Source: Methylophilales bacterium
Lineage (GTDB): Bacteria > Pseudomonadota > Gammaproteobacteria > Burkholderiales > Methylophilaceae
Length of the DNA stretch: 64,000 bases
Assembly: GCA_019823025.1 (NCBI GenBank)
Contig: CP081940.1
Coordinates: 806,001-870,000, forward strand
Direction: 5' to 3'
Of the stretch, positions 9,111 to 17,823 are shown in pieces (the stretch's first letter is position 1; every line of letters begins with the position of its first letter). Below the pieces are notes generated by a model. That model was given only the letters and a program-made list of their open reading frames with translations. It did not search any database and was not told the origin of the DNA. The position numbers and the translations under genes were made by a program.

Positions 9111-10409
9111 TTGTCATTTAATACCCTAAATCTTGCTCCTGAAATACTCAAAGCAATCCATGAAGCTGGATACAAAGAGCCTACAGCCATCCAAACAAAA
9201 TCCATCCCGCACATCATAAAAAAAGAACATATTTTAGCAACGGCTCAAACAGGCACAGGTAAAACAGCAGCATTTGTATTACCCATCTTAAATCATTTAA
9301 CCACTACAAAACGAAGAGGTAAGGGACCAAGAATATTAATTATTTCACCAACACGTGAATTAGCTAATCAAATATCGGACAGTATTAAAACGTATTCACG
9401 TTATCTTAAAATATTTTCTGTCACCATAACTGGTGGAATGTCATATCAACTTCAAAACAAATTGCTATCAAAACCTGTAGATATTCTCATTGCAACGCCG
9501 GGTAGGCTTCTTGACCTGCATAAGCAAAGAAAAGTTAAAATTAATGACACTGAAATTATGGTTTTAGATGAAGCAGATAAAATGCTCGATATGGGCTTTG
9601 TGCCAGATATTAGAAAAATTTTTAATGCAACAAATAAAGAACAACAAATGCTGATGTTTTCAGCAACGCTGGACCCTGATGTATCAAAGATTGCAGAAGA
9701 ATTTTTAAAATCGCCCACAAAAATATCTATTGAGCCACAGGCAATTGGTCATACAAATATTGAACAGACTCTGTATTACGTTGATAGCCAATCACATAAA
9801 ATTAACCTACTCGATCATTTCTTGTCGCAAGATAATGTTAATCAAGCAATTATATTTACCGCGACTAAAAGATTAGCTGATAAATTATCAGACGATTTGT
9901 ACCATAAGGATATAAAAGCATCAGCACTTCATGGTGATATGACCCAAAATAGTCGAACAAGAACTATTAATCGGTTCAAAAAAAATGGGATAAAAGTTTT
10001 AGTTGCAACAGATCTTGCATCTAGAGGGATTGATGTTAAACATATCACTCATGTATTCAATTATGACCTACCTCGCTTTGCTGAAGATTATGTCCATCGA
10101 ATTGGAAGAACAGGTCGAGCTGACAAAAAAGGCTTTGCTATTAGTTTTGTTAATGAACCTGATAAGGAACATTTGAGAAAAATTGAGCGATTCACAAAAT
10201 TAAAGATAAACGTTCAGACTATTGAAGGAATGGAACCTACTAAAACAACAGCAGATGTTCACAAAAAGAAAAAGCGCCGCAGCGGAAAGAAAAGGCCTTT
10301 TATTAAGTCAACAAAGAATTTTAAGAACAGCTCAAATGCTCAGAAAAGAATACGAAGTAAAAATAGAAAAGAAGGTCAATCTCCAACAGCTAAGTCAGCT
10401 AAAGAATAA
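9111..10409 (+). CDS. rhlE: DEAD-box RNA helicase, RhlE-like
   Basis: ATP-dependent RNA helicase of 432 residues. It has the Q motif (EPTAIQ), motif I AQTGTGKT, PTRELA, TPGRL, motif II DEAD, SAT, and the C-terminal RecA-lobe motifs ATDLASRGID and HRIGRTGRA. The last 60 or so residues form a Lys/Arg-rich tail typical of RhlE and useful for RNA binding. The start is TTG at 9111, chosen because the protein then begins MSFNTLNL as in the family and TAAGGA lies about 9 bases upstream. Its 3' end overlaps a convergent minus-strand ORF by 34 bases. Likely roles are ribosome assembly or RNA turnover. Confidence 0.92.
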   Translation: MSFNTLNLAPEILKAIHEAGYKEPTAIQTKSIPHIIKKEHILATAQTGTGKTAAFVLPILNHLTTTKRRGKGPRILIISPTRELANQISDSIKTYSRYLKIFSVTITGGMSYQLQNKLLSKPVDILIATPGRLLDLHKQRKVKINDTEIMVLDEADKMLDMGFVPDIRKIFNATNKEQQMLMFSATLDPDVSKIAEEFLKSPTKISIEPQAIGHTNIEQTLYYVDSQSHKINLLDHFLSQDNVNQAIIFTATKRLADKLSDDLYHKDIKASALHGDMTQNSRTRTINRFKKNGIKVLVATDLASRGIDVKHITHVFNYDLPRFAEDYVHRIGRTGRADKKGFAISFVNEPDKEHLRKIERFTKLKINVQTIEGMEPTKTTADVHKKKKRRSGKKRPFIKSTKNFKNSSNAQKRIRSKNRKEGQSPTAKSAKE

Positions 10410-10864
10410 ACGCCCGTCGGTCTTTTTTTATCGGATCCCCAATATTTATCTTTTACAATACAGCAACGGTCTCTATTCATATCTGCGACACCAAATTTTA
10501 GTTTAGCGTTTGGAATAATTCTATATATATACCTTTCAATTCCATCAATTGATTCTGGAGCATCGTCATGACCACAAAATATTAAAACATTTTTTTGTTT
10601 AGCTTCTGTTTGTCGTACACATTTGATGTCTTCCCTTCCAATTTCCACCATCAATTTTTTGATTTTATCTGTCTCTTGATTTGTTAAGGGCTCAAGCCTT
10701 AATAAACTTATCCTTTTCATAACAGATATTGCATTTGCATTAATCTTTTGTTTATTCAAAATTTGTGGAATAAATCTAACAATCCACATTTCCTTTTCCT
10801 TTGATGACTTAAAATTACTGATTATCTTATCAACTGGATATTTAGAGAGGATAGGTGGGCGCAT
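10376..10864 (-). CDS. Hypothetical protein, convergent with the helicase
   Basis: Not recognised. A 162-residue ORF rich in Lys, Ile and Arg in the first half, with a more conserved-looking second half (LIFCGHDDAPESIDG and a C-terminal RPTGVYSLADLAVGD). No signal peptide or membrane segment. Its last 34 bases overlap the 3' end of the RhlE-like gene in opposite orientation. Most of it lies in otherwise empty sequence and its composition resembles neighbouring genes, which favours a real gene, but there is no family support. Confidence 0.55.
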   Translation of the reverse strand: MRPPILSKYPVDKIISNFKSSKEKEMWIVRFIPQILNKQKINANAISVMKRISLLRLEPLTNQETDKIKKLMVEIGREDIKCVRQTEAKQKNVLIFCGHDDAPESIDGIERYIYRIIPNAKLKFGVADMNRDRCCIVKDKYWGSDKKRPTGVYSLADLAVGD

Positions 10865-10965
10865 AATTTATTCTATATCACACATAAAAGGTTATTTTAA
10901 CCTACTTTATTTATCTTAAGTCTAATAAAGATACATTGGTTTAAAAATTAGATTAAAATTAAAAT

Positions 10966-11316
10966 ATGTCCTATATTGTTTTTAAATATATCATTACAGC
11001 TGGTCTTATTGTTCTCATATCAGAGCTTGCAAAAATTTCAGATAAAATCGGTGCTCTCACCAGTGCTTTACCTTTAATCACAATCAGCGTGTTATTTTGG
11101 TTATTTTTTGAAAACCAATCAACTGAAAAAATAGCCAATCATTCTTACTATACTTTCTGGTATGTGCTTCCAACACTTCCTATGTTTCTCCTTTTTCCAT
11201 GGATTATTAAGCATTGGTCATTTTGGCCTGCTATAGTTCTATCAATCGGATTCACAGTTGTTTTATTTATTGTTTATGTTGCTGTTTTAAAAAAGTTTGG
11301 AATTGATTTATTGTAA
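10966..11316 (+). CDS. Small multi-pass membrane protein (DUF3147-like), copy 1
   Basis: A 116-residue protein with about four hydrophobic segments, beginning with a helix that carries ITAGLIVLISELAK and a second with SALPLITISVLFWLF. The ELA-K-x-GAL-ALPL pattern is that of the DUF3147 family, whose function is unknown. A second, diverged copy follows 37 bases downstream. The two share the ELA/ELS, ALP/AMP and YxLPxxPxxxLF positions, which indicates an old duplication. Possibly they form a heteromer, as with paired small membrane proteins; that is inference. Confidence 0.75.
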   Translation: MSYIVFKYIITAGLIVLISELAKISDKIGALTSALPLITISVLFWLFFENQSTEKIANHSYYTFWYVLPTLPMFLLFPWIIKHWSFWPAIVLSIGFTVVLFIVYVAVLKKFGIDLL

Positions 11317-11353
11317 GTTTGAATTAAATCTTTTCTTTCTAGTCTAGTAAATC

Positions 11354-11680
11354 ATGTTTTATTTATTAAAAATTGTTATTGCTCTTGTTGTCATTATTGG
11401 AGCAACAGAACTGAGTAGAAAAAATACAACCCTTGCTGCTATTCTTTTAGCAATGCCTATTATTTTTTTTGTTTCTTTCACATTAATTTGGGAAGAATCT
11501 AAAGATCGATCACTGATCAGTGGGCTTATACAGGAAACCACAATGTATATTTTGCCCGTTATCCCTTTTTTATTTTTGTTTAGTTTCTTAGTGAAATCAG
11601 GTTTTAATTACTATTTAGCGCTAGCCATTGCAATCGTTGGAATAACAGTAGGTACCTTGCTAATGAAGAAGTTCTATTAA
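11354..11680 (+). CDS. Small multi-pass membrane protein (DUF3147-like), copy 2
   Basis: A 108-residue paralogue of the preceding gene with the same four-helix plan: a first helix ending ATELSRKNTTLAA, a second AMPIIFFVSFTLIW, then YILPVIPFLFLFSF and a final helix ending LLMKKF. Overall identity to copy 1 is low by eye but positions align without large gaps. It ends just before a bidirectional hairpin terminator. Confidence 0.75.
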   Translation: MFYLLKIVIALVVIIGATELSRKNTTLAAILLAMPIIFFVSFTLIWEESKDRSLISGLIQETTMYILPVIPFLFLFSFLVKSGFNYYLALAIAIVGITVGTLLMKKFY

Positions 11681-11707
11681 AAAAGGGACCTATTAAGTCC
11701 CTTTTTA
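11679..11707. terminator. Bidirectional rho-independent terminator
   Basis: An A-tract, then GGGAC, a 7-base loop, GTCCC and a T-tract; A and T runs extend the stem. It lies between two convergent genes (the second DUF3147-like gene and the 78-residue membrane protein) and works as written in both directions. Confidence 0.85.
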
Positions 11708-11726
11708 TTATTCAAAATAAAAATTC

Positions 11727-11963
11727 TTACTTGCGTGATTTCCAGATTGAATATAATACCCATAAAGCTACAAGGCCAATTAGACCCTCACTTCCTAGCT
11801 GAGCTAATATTCCTGAAACATTTCCAATTACATCGGTTTGACCGATAAAAGGTACATTTGAAGTACCCATCAAGATTTGAAGAACAATTGCAAGAGCCAT
11901 AAGACTAACTACTGTTTCAGCAAGTCCGCCAGCCCACTTCCTAATGGTTGCTAATATATCCAT
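11727..11963 (-). CDS. Small membrane protein, unknown function
   Basis: Not recognised. A 78-residue protein with two hydrophobic segments (about 16-33 and 55-72) separated by a Gly/Asn-rich loop containing VPFIGQTDVIGNVSG, and a short basic C-terminus (WKSRK). The start has a strong Shine-Dalgarno (AGGAG, about 9 bases upstream), unusual in this window, where most genes have weak sites. It stands alone with about 190 bases upstream and a strong terminator downstream, so it is a monocistronic unit that may be well expressed. Confidence 0.72.
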   Translation of the reverse strand: MDILATIRKWAGGLAETVVSLMALAIVLQILMGTSNVPFIGQTDVIGNVSGILAQLGSEGLIGLVALWVLYSIWKSRK

Positions 11964-12150
11964 TTCAATTTCTCCTGTAATTTAAAAATAAGTTTAAACT
12001 TTCATCTCTTTAAACTGTGTAAAGTTTACCCTTATTAATCAACGAAAATACAATATATAGTATTTTTTTTTAAAAATTCACTATATGATGTTTTTTTAGT
12101 ATAGAATTATAAGTCCCCCTAAAAGCATGCAAATAATAATAATGAGCTTA

Positions 12151-12549
12151 TTAATTGTTACTTTTATGAAATAATGTAACGCGTCCAGACAGTAAGTAAT
12201 TAATTACAAATAAAAATACAATTAGAAAGGATGCTATCTTCCAGTTGTTTTTCTTATGATCCCAAAACTCTTTTTTAGCTTTATTCCTAACTTCAATATA
12301 AATATTTTTATATTCTATGCCTAATCTTTCGACTTCTTTTTGATCTGAATTTCCATTTGCTTCTAACATTTGATCCGCTAAATTCTCTTTCATTTCTTTT
12401 TCGTTTTCCGTTGCGTACTTATCAAAAATTTCCCATCCGTCCAAGTTTAGTATCTGAAAATAATTAAATGCATAGAATCCTGTAATGGATAGAAGGGCAA
12501 TAAAATAAAGATTCATGAATCTTTGTAAATATATTTTCATTTTAAGCAT
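12151..12549 (-). CDS. Two-helix membrane protein, unknown function
   Basis: Not recognised. A 132-residue protein with a hydrophobic helix near residues 14-31, a highly charged central region (about 38-95, Glu/Lys-rich and probably helical), and a second hydrophobic helix near 104-121. Both ends would be on the same side of the membrane with the charged region on the other. An alternative start at 12540 removes three residues. Monocistronic, divergent from ugd. Confidence 0.6.
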   Translation of the reverse strand: MLKMKIYLQRFMNLYFIALLSITGFYAFNYFQILNLDGWEIFDKYATENEKEMKENLADQMLEANGNSDQKEVERLGIEYKNIYIEVRNKAKKEFWDHKKNNWKIASFLIVFLFVINYLLSGRVTLFHKSNN

Positions 12550-12633
12550 CTTTTTTTAATTTCTAATTAATATTATCGACTATTTATCTTTTTAAAGAAA
12601 AGTTTTTTAATATTTATTGCTTGCTAAATGAAT

Positions 12634-12650
12634 TCTATAATTTATCATTA
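12634..12650 (+). promoter_or_regulatory. Possible promoter -10 region for ugd
   Basis: TATAAT at 12636-12641, about 42 bases before the ugd ATG, inside a 17-base string identical to the one before the RhlE-like gene. No convincing -35. Confidence 0.35.
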
Positions 12651-12682
12651 ATAATTCTTTTTTAAACCAATTAATAATATTA

Positions 12683-13876
12683 ATGAAAATAACTATTGTA
12701 GGTACAGGTTACGTTGGGTTATCAAATGCAATGTTACTTTCAAAAAATAATCATGTTATTGCCTTGGATATCAACTCTGACAAAGTTGATTTAATAAATA
12801 AAGGCATATCGCCCATTGATGATAGCGAAATCCAAAAATACTTATCAAAACTTCACAAAAAGTCAAAGGTAAGAATTCATGACCAATTCTTTAAAGCCAC
12901 CATTAATAAAGAGTATGCCTATTCTAAAGCTGATTTTGTTATTATTGCGACACCAACTGACTATGATGTCGAAACCATTAGCTTTGATACAAAATCGGTT
13001 GAATCAGTCATTAAAGATGTTATTTCCATCAACTCTAAAGCAACTATAGTTATAAAATCTACAGTTCCAGTAGGCTTTACCGAGGATATTAAAAAAAGAT
13101 TCTCATCAAACAATATTATGTTTTCACCGGAGTTTTTAAGAGAAGGGAAAGCGCTTTATGACAATTTGTACCCTTCTAGAATTATTGTAGGAGAGCAATC
13201 TGATCGTGGTAGGCAATTTGCAAATTTATTAGTAGAAGGCGCCGAGAAAGAAAATATTAATGTATTGTTAATTAATAATACTGAAGCTGAAGCCGTAAAG
13301 TTATTTTCAAACAGCTATCTTGCTATGCGTGTTTCTTATTTTAATGAGTTAGATTCCTATGCTGAACTAAATAATCTAAATGCAAAACAAATTATTCAAG
13401 GCGTAAGCCTAGAGCCCCGAATTGGCAATCATTATAATAATCCTTCATTTGGTTATGGTGGTTACTGCTTTCCTAAGGATACCAAACAACTTAAAGCTAA
13501 CTTTAAAGATGTACCTAACAACTTAATCAGTGCTATTGTCGAGTCAAATTCAACGCGAAAAGATGTTATTGCTAATTCAATTATTGCTAAACAGCCAAAA
13601 GTGGTAGGAATTTTTAGGCTTATAATGAAAGTAGGTAGTGATAACTTTAGATCTTCTGCAATTCAAGGAGTCATTAAACGCCTTAAGGCTTATGGTATTG
13701 AAATAATAGTTTTTGAACCTGAGTTGAAGAATAAAAGTTTTCTTGGATGTAAAGTAATCGAAAAATTAACTAAATTTAAAGAAGATAGCAATTTAATTGT
13801 AACAAACCGTATGGCTCAAGAACTGGAGGATATCAAAGATAAAGTTTATACTAGAGATATATTTAATTCTGATTAA
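12683..13876 (+). CDS. ugd: UDP-glucose 6-dehydrogenase
   Basis: Oxidises UDP-glucose to UDP-glucuronate with NAD. The 397-residue protein begins with the dinucleotide-binding motif [10 protein letters not shown]. It has the ATPTDYD segment, [18 protein letters not shown], and the catalytic cysteine region [14 protein letters not shown] near residue 260. This is the short E. coli-type Ugd without extra domains. It opens the polysaccharide locus, and the UDP-GlcA decarboxylase three genes downstream is its obvious consumer. Confidence 0.95.
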   Translation: MKITIVGTGYVGLSNAMLLSKNNHVIALDINSDKVDLINKGISPIDDSEIQKYLSKLHKKSKVRIHDQFFKATINKEYAYSKADFVIIATPTDYDVETISFDTKSVESVIKDVISINSKATIVIKSTVPVGFTEDIKKRFSSNNIMFSPEFLREGKALYDNLYPSRIIVGEQSDRGRQFANLLVEGAEKENINVLLINNTEAEAVKLFSNSYLAMRVSYFNELDSYAELNNLNAKQIIQGVSLEPRIGNHYNNPSFGYGGYCFPKDTKQLKANFKDVPNNLISAIVESNSTRKDVIANSIIAKQPKVVGIFRLIMKVGSDNFRSSAIQGVIKRLKAYGIEIIVFEPELKNKSFLGCKVIEKLTKFKEDSNLIVTNRMAQELEDIKDKVYTRDIFNSD

Positions 13877-13953
13877 CAAAAAATAAACGACTTGATAAAA
13901 ATATTATTTTATATCTAAGTAAACTAATCTAGTTCCTACTTTAGGAGCTTCAT

Positions 13954-13986
13954 ATGAACAGGAAACTTAACTTAAAAGTCAAATGA
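13954..13986 (+). CDS. Possible 10-codon upstream ORF coupled to the glycosyltransferase
   Basis: ATG at 13954 sits 6 bases after a strong AGGAG, encodes MNRKLNLKVK, and its TGA overlaps the downstream ATG (ATGA at 13983-13986). The downstream gene has only a weak ribosome-binding site of its own. This is what a translationally coupled leader would look like, but such a short ORF could be chance. Confidence 0.3.
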   Translation: MNRKLNLKVK

Positions 13987-14954
13987 AGAAAAATATAATT
14001 TCAATTATTATCCCTGTTTACAATGAGTCAACAATCTTACTTTCTTTTTATAACCGTTTAAAATCAGTTACAAGTAAGTTGAAAAAATATCAATGCGAAC
14101 TTATTTTTGTCAATGACGGTAGCACTGATGATTCTTTTTCTGTTTTGAGTGAACTTGCCAAACTTGACAAAAAAAATAAAATATTAGACTTGTCCCGTAA
14201 TTTTGGCAAAGAAGTAGCCCTTAGCGCAGGTGTTCATGAAGCAGATAATTCAGATGCCGTTATTTGTATTGATGCTGATCTTCAACATCCTCCAGAATTA
14301 ATACCAGATCTAATTATTGCCTGGCAAAAAGGGTTTGAAGTTGTTGCTACAATTCGCTCCAGTATTGAAAAACAACCTTTGATTAAACGTATAGGGTCAA
14401 AACTATTTTATTGGGTAATGACAAAAATTTCTGGTGTGCAGATGAAGTCCCAGACGACCGATTTTCGACTATATGACAAAAAAGTGACCCAAGCTTTTCG
14501 CCATGTTACAGAGCGCGAAAGGATGTTTAGAGGTGTAATGGACTGGATGGGTTTTAAGAAAACTTATATTAAATTTAAAGCAGATGCTCGCATAAACGGA
14601 GAGGCTGGTTATTCATACTCTAAACTTTGGCATTTAGCTATTAATAGCATCACCTCCTTCTCTCTTTGGCCATTAAGAATAACTGGTCGTATAGGAGTAC
14701 TGATTACTATTTCAAGTGGAGTTGTTCTTTTATGGATGCTGTTGGATTATTTAACTACTAGTAATTGGAATTTCTCACCTTTGGCCATTGTTGTTGTTGC
14801 TAACACTTTTTTAATGGGTTTGGTGTTAGTGTCAATAGGGTTGGTGGCTCTTTATGTGGGTAATATTCATACAGAGGTAATTAATCGCCCACTTTATATT
14901 ATCAGAGAGCGCCTTAATTTTTCTAATTCCCCTGAAGAACAAAAGATTAAGTGA
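13983..14954 (+). CDS. Family 2 glycosyltransferase, polyprenyl-phosphate type (GtrB/ArnC-like)
   Basis: A 323-residue GT-A enzyme: an N-terminal catalytic domain with IIIPVYNES, VNDGSTDDS and the metal-binding DADLQHPPE region, then two C-terminal transmembrane helices (about 232-256 and 265-292). This layout is that of enzymes that load a sugar from a nucleotide onto undecaprenyl phosphate on the cytosolic face (GtrB, ArnC, DPM1). The sugar is unknown. Its end overlaps the GTG of the flippase gene by 4 bases. Confidence 0.87.
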   Translation: MKKNIISIIIPVYNESTILLSFYNRLKSVTSKLKKYQCELIFVNDGSTDDSFSVLSELAKLDKKNKILDLSRNFGKEVALSAGVHEADNSDAVICIDADLQHPPELIPDLIIAWQKGFEVVATIRSSIEKQPLIKRIGSKLFYWVMTKISGVQMKSQTTDFRLYDKKVTQAFRHVTERERMFRGVMDWMGFKKTYIKFKADARINGEAGYSYSKLWHLAINSITSFSLWPLRITGRIGVLITISSGVVLLWMLLDYLTTSNWNFSPLAIVVVANTFLMGLVLVSIGLVALYVGNIHTEVINRPLYIIRERLNFSNSPEEQKIK

Positions 14955-16204
14955 AGCAAAAAGTTAGGGGAATCTTTTTAAGTAAGCTAATACGAGGTAG
15001 CAGCTGGCTATTTATGGGTGGTGTATCGGCTGGTGTTTTAGGATATTTATTTCAGATAATCATGGGCCGTATGCTTAGTGTGTCTGAATATGGAATTTTC
15101 TCTGCATTAATGGCAATGATAATTGTTATTGGAGCCCCTATGTCTGCTTTGACAATGATAATCGCCCGTCGAGTTTCTGCATTTAGATCTGATAAAGATA
15201 TAAGTAATTTAAGTCATTTATTCTTCTGGATTAATCGAAGATTAATTTTAATTAGCATTGTGCTGATAGTTATTATTATTTTTAATGCTAAGTCGTTACA
15301 AAATTTTTTACTAATAGAAAAAAGTGTTTACCTTTTTTCTTTAGTAGCAATCATTTTGATTGCTTTTCCTCAAGCAATAATCAATGGCTTTCTTCAAGGG
15401 TTGCAATATTTCAAATGGCTTGCATTAAGTTCTGTTTTTGTTACCTTTTTAAAAATTATTTTTGCTATCACTCTAATTTATGTTGGTTTGGGTGTTACAG
15501 GTGCGTTAGGAGGTGTTATTTTCTCATCACTAGCACTATTAATAATAACTTATATAATCTTATATCCATCAATAAAAAAAACTAATGTAAGTGGCTCAAG
15601 CTCAACACAGCTTTTATTTAAGTCTTCTTTTCCTGTTTTATTAGCAAATTTTGCTTTTGCAATCATGACACAAATTGACATAGTATTGGTCAAGCATTAT
15701 TTTTCTAGTCAAGAGGCAGGTATTTATGCAGCTGCATCTATATTGGGCAAAGCAGTCATGTATTTACCTAGCGGGATTTCAAGTGCATTATTTCCAATGG
15801 TTGCAGAAAACCATGCAAGCGGGGAAAGTAGTCAAAATTTATTTTTACAAGCGGTAAGCTTAACTTTTTTACTTAGTTTGATAGGTGCACTATTTTATTA
15901 TTTCTTTGCAGATAATATTATTTTATTATTTTATGGTGATGATTATAAAGAAGCTTCTAATATACTTAAATATTTTGGTTTCGCTATACTTCCAATGTCG
16001 CTAATAATGATAGCCGAACAATTTTTAATAGCTATAGGCCGTGTGCTTTTTGCTTATTTATTCGTAATAGTAGCACCTTTGCAAATTATTGTTATTTATT
16101 TTTATCATGATTCTGTATTAAATATACTTTTAGCATTATTTATTAGTGGATCAATACTGGTTATTTCTGGATATGGATTTCTATGGAGAGAATTTAAAAA
16201 ATGA
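14951..16204 (+). CDS. Polysaccharide flippase (Wzx/MOP family), first of two
   Basis: A 417-residue protein with about 12 hydrophobic segments and no other domain. The N-terminal [26 protein letters not shown] region (here seen as residues 19-41) and the YGIFSALMA segment are typical of the oligosaccharide flippase family, which moves lipid-linked units across the inner membrane. The start is GTG at 14951, overlapping the preceding stop; ATGA overlap also joins it to the next gene. A second flippase lies at 39281-40504. Confidence 0.85.
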   Translation: MKQKVRGIFLSKLIRGSSWLFMGGVSAGVLGYLFQIIMGRMLSVSEYGIFSALMAMIIVIGAPMSALTMIIARRVSAFRSDKDISNLSHLFFWINRRLILISIVLIVIIIFNAKSLQNFLLIEKSVYLFSLVAIILIAFPQAIINGFLQGLQYFKWLALSSVFVTFLKIIFAITLIYVGLGVTGALGGVIFSSLALLIITYIILYPSIKKTNVSGSSSTQLLFKSSFPVLLANFAFAIMTQIDIVLVKHYFSSQEAGIYAAASILGKAVMYLPSGISSALFPMVAENHASGESSQNLFLQAVSLTFLLSLIGALFYYFFADNIILLFYGDDYKEASNILKYFGFAILPMSLIMIAEQFLIAIGRVLFAYLFVIVAPLQIIVIYFYHDSVLNILLALFISGSILVISGYGFLWREFKK

Positions 16205-17163
16205 TAAAAGAACGAAGAAATTATAGCCCTTTAAAAAGAATTTTAGTCACCGGTGGCGCTGGCTTCTTAGGCTCACATCTTTGTGAAAGGTTATTAGATG
16301 ACGGTCATGAAGTGATTTGTCTAGATAATTTTTTTACTGGCACCAAGAGTAATATTGCACATTTAAGAGGCAATGAACGTTTTGAAATTTTACGTCACGA
16401 TGTTGTTTCCCCACTTTATATAGAGATTGATGAAATTTATAATTTAGCCTGCCCTGCCTCACCTATTCATTATCAACATAATCCAATTGGTACTTTTAAA
16501 ACAGGCGTATTAGGTGCAATAAATATGCTAGGTTTAGCAAAACGTACGGGTGCTAAAATTATGCAAGCATCTACCAGTGAAGTTTATGGTGACCCAGAAG
16601 TGCATCCACAACCAGAAAGCTACTGGGGTAAAGTTAATCCAAACGGTATACGATCTTGTTATGATGAAAGTAAACGTAGTGCTGAAACTTTGTTTTTTGA
16701 CTATAAAAGACAGCATGGGATAAATATTAAAGTAGCGAGAATATTTAATACTTATGGCCCAAATATGCATCCTAACGATGGGAGAGTTGTGTCTAACTTT
16801 ATCACTCAAGCGTTAAAAAATAAGCCAATTACAGTATATGGCGATGGTACACAAACACGTTCATTTTGTTACGTTGATGATTTAATTGAAGCTTTTATAA
16901 AGCTAATGAGCTCTCCAGATAGTTTTTCAGGGCCAGTTAATACTGGAAATCCCGTAGAATTTACTATCCTAGAGTTAGCAGAAAAAGTAATTGAAATGAC
17001 GAGCTCAAAGTCAACAATTGATTTAAAGCCTCTACCACAAGATGATCCAACTCAACGCCAACCAGACATAACCCTAGCAAAAGAAAAATTAAATTGGCGT
17101 CCTCAAATCAATTTAGATCAAGGTTTAATTAAAACTATTGAGTATTTTAAAAAAATAACTTAA
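16201..17163 (+). CDS. UDP-glucuronate decarboxylase (UDP-xylose synthase)
   Basis: A 320-residue short-chain-type epimerase/decarboxylase. NAD binding is at [15 protein letters not shown], and the catalytic Tyr and Lys are in [10 protein letters not shown] (YX3K). The [16 protein letters not shown] region, [15 protein letters not shown] and the [16 protein letters not shown] stretch (16 residues) are hallmarks of UXS-type enzymes that convert UDP-GlcA to UDP-xylose. With Ugd at 12683 it forms a complete two-step branch from UDP-glucose. Identity to UXS is high by eye. Confidence 0.92.
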   Translation: MIKERRNYSPLKRILVTGGAGFLGSHLCERLLDDGHEVICLDNFFTGTKSNIAHLRGNERFEILRHDVVSPLYIEIDEIYNLACPASPIHYQHNPIGTFKTGVLGAINMLGLAKRTGAKIMQASTSEVYGDPEVHPQPESYWGKVNPNGIRSCYDESKRSAETLFFDYKRQHGINIKVARIFNTYGPNMHPNDGRVVSNFITQALKNKPITVYGDGTQTRSFCYVDDLIEAFIKLMSSPDSFSGPVNTGNPVEFTILELAEKVIEMTSSKSTIDLKPLPQDDPTQRQPDITLAKEKLNWRPQINLDQGLIKTIEYFKKIT

Positions 17164-17172
17164 AGTGCAGCC

Positions 17173-17817
17173 ATGAATACATACCCACTTTATGATATAG
17201 AGCACCTTTCAAAACATACATTTAGAATTAGGATAAAACGTCCAGATATTGATATCGTATCAGGACAATGTTTTAATATTGGTCTACCAGGCTTACAAAT
17301 TAATAGAGAGTATTCAATCTATTCTGCTGCCGACTCTAAGTATTTAGATTTTTTAATTCGTGCAGTTGAAGGCGGGCAAGTTAGTTCAGCGCTTCAAAAA
17401 ATAAAGCCAGGTGATTTAATTGAAGTTGATGGTGCTTATGGAGAGTTCAGTCTAAAAGATCCATTGAATAATGATAAGGAATATTTATTCATTGCGACAG
17501 GAACCGGTATTGCACCATTTCACTCTTTTGTTGAAACTTGGCCAACTATTAATTACACTTTACTTCACGGTGTAAGATATACTGACGAATGTTACCATTC
17601 GAATGACTATAAAGAGGGTTCTTATATACCATGTATTTCAAAGCCAGCTGATGGTAGCAAAGGAAAAAGGGTAACTGATTACCTTTCTAACAATAAATTG
17701 CCTTTAAATACACAAGTTTATATTTGTGGTAATAGAAAAATGATTATCGATACCTTTGAAATACTCCATTCCAAAGGTGTCTCAGGTGATAAAATTATGA
17801 CAGAAGTTTTTTTCTAA
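17173..17817 (+). CDS. Ferredoxin-reductase-like FAD/NAD(P) protein without iron-sulfur domain
   Basis: A 214-residue stand-alone flavin reductase module. The FAD-binding barrel carries REYSIYSA (RXYS) near residue 46. The NAD(P)-binding half has ATGTGIAPFHSF near residue 108 and a C-terminal YICGNRKMI segment. There is no ferredoxin domain, unlike the protein at 1-582. It is 6 bases upstream of a radical SAM gene, so it may feed electrons (through a ferredoxin or flavodoxin encoded elsewhere) to that enzyme; this is inference from linkage. Its presence inside a polysaccharide locus is unusual. Confidence 0.85.
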   Translation: MNTYPLYDIEHLSKHTFRIRIKRPDIDIVSGQCFNIGLPGLQINREYSIYSAADSKYLDFLIRAVEGGQVSSALQKIKPGDLIEVDGAYGEFSLKDPLNNDKEYLFIATGTGIAPFHSFVETWPTINYTLLHGVRYTDECYHSNDYKEGSYIPCISKPADGSKGKRVTDYLSNNKLPLNTQVYICGNRKMIIDTFEILHSKGVSGDKIMTEVFF

Positions 17818-17823
17818 AATAAA

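Noticed and set aside
17600-17823. Cobalamin riboswitch before the B12-type radical SAM gene
   Set aside because: Only 6 bases separate the two genes, so there is no room for one.
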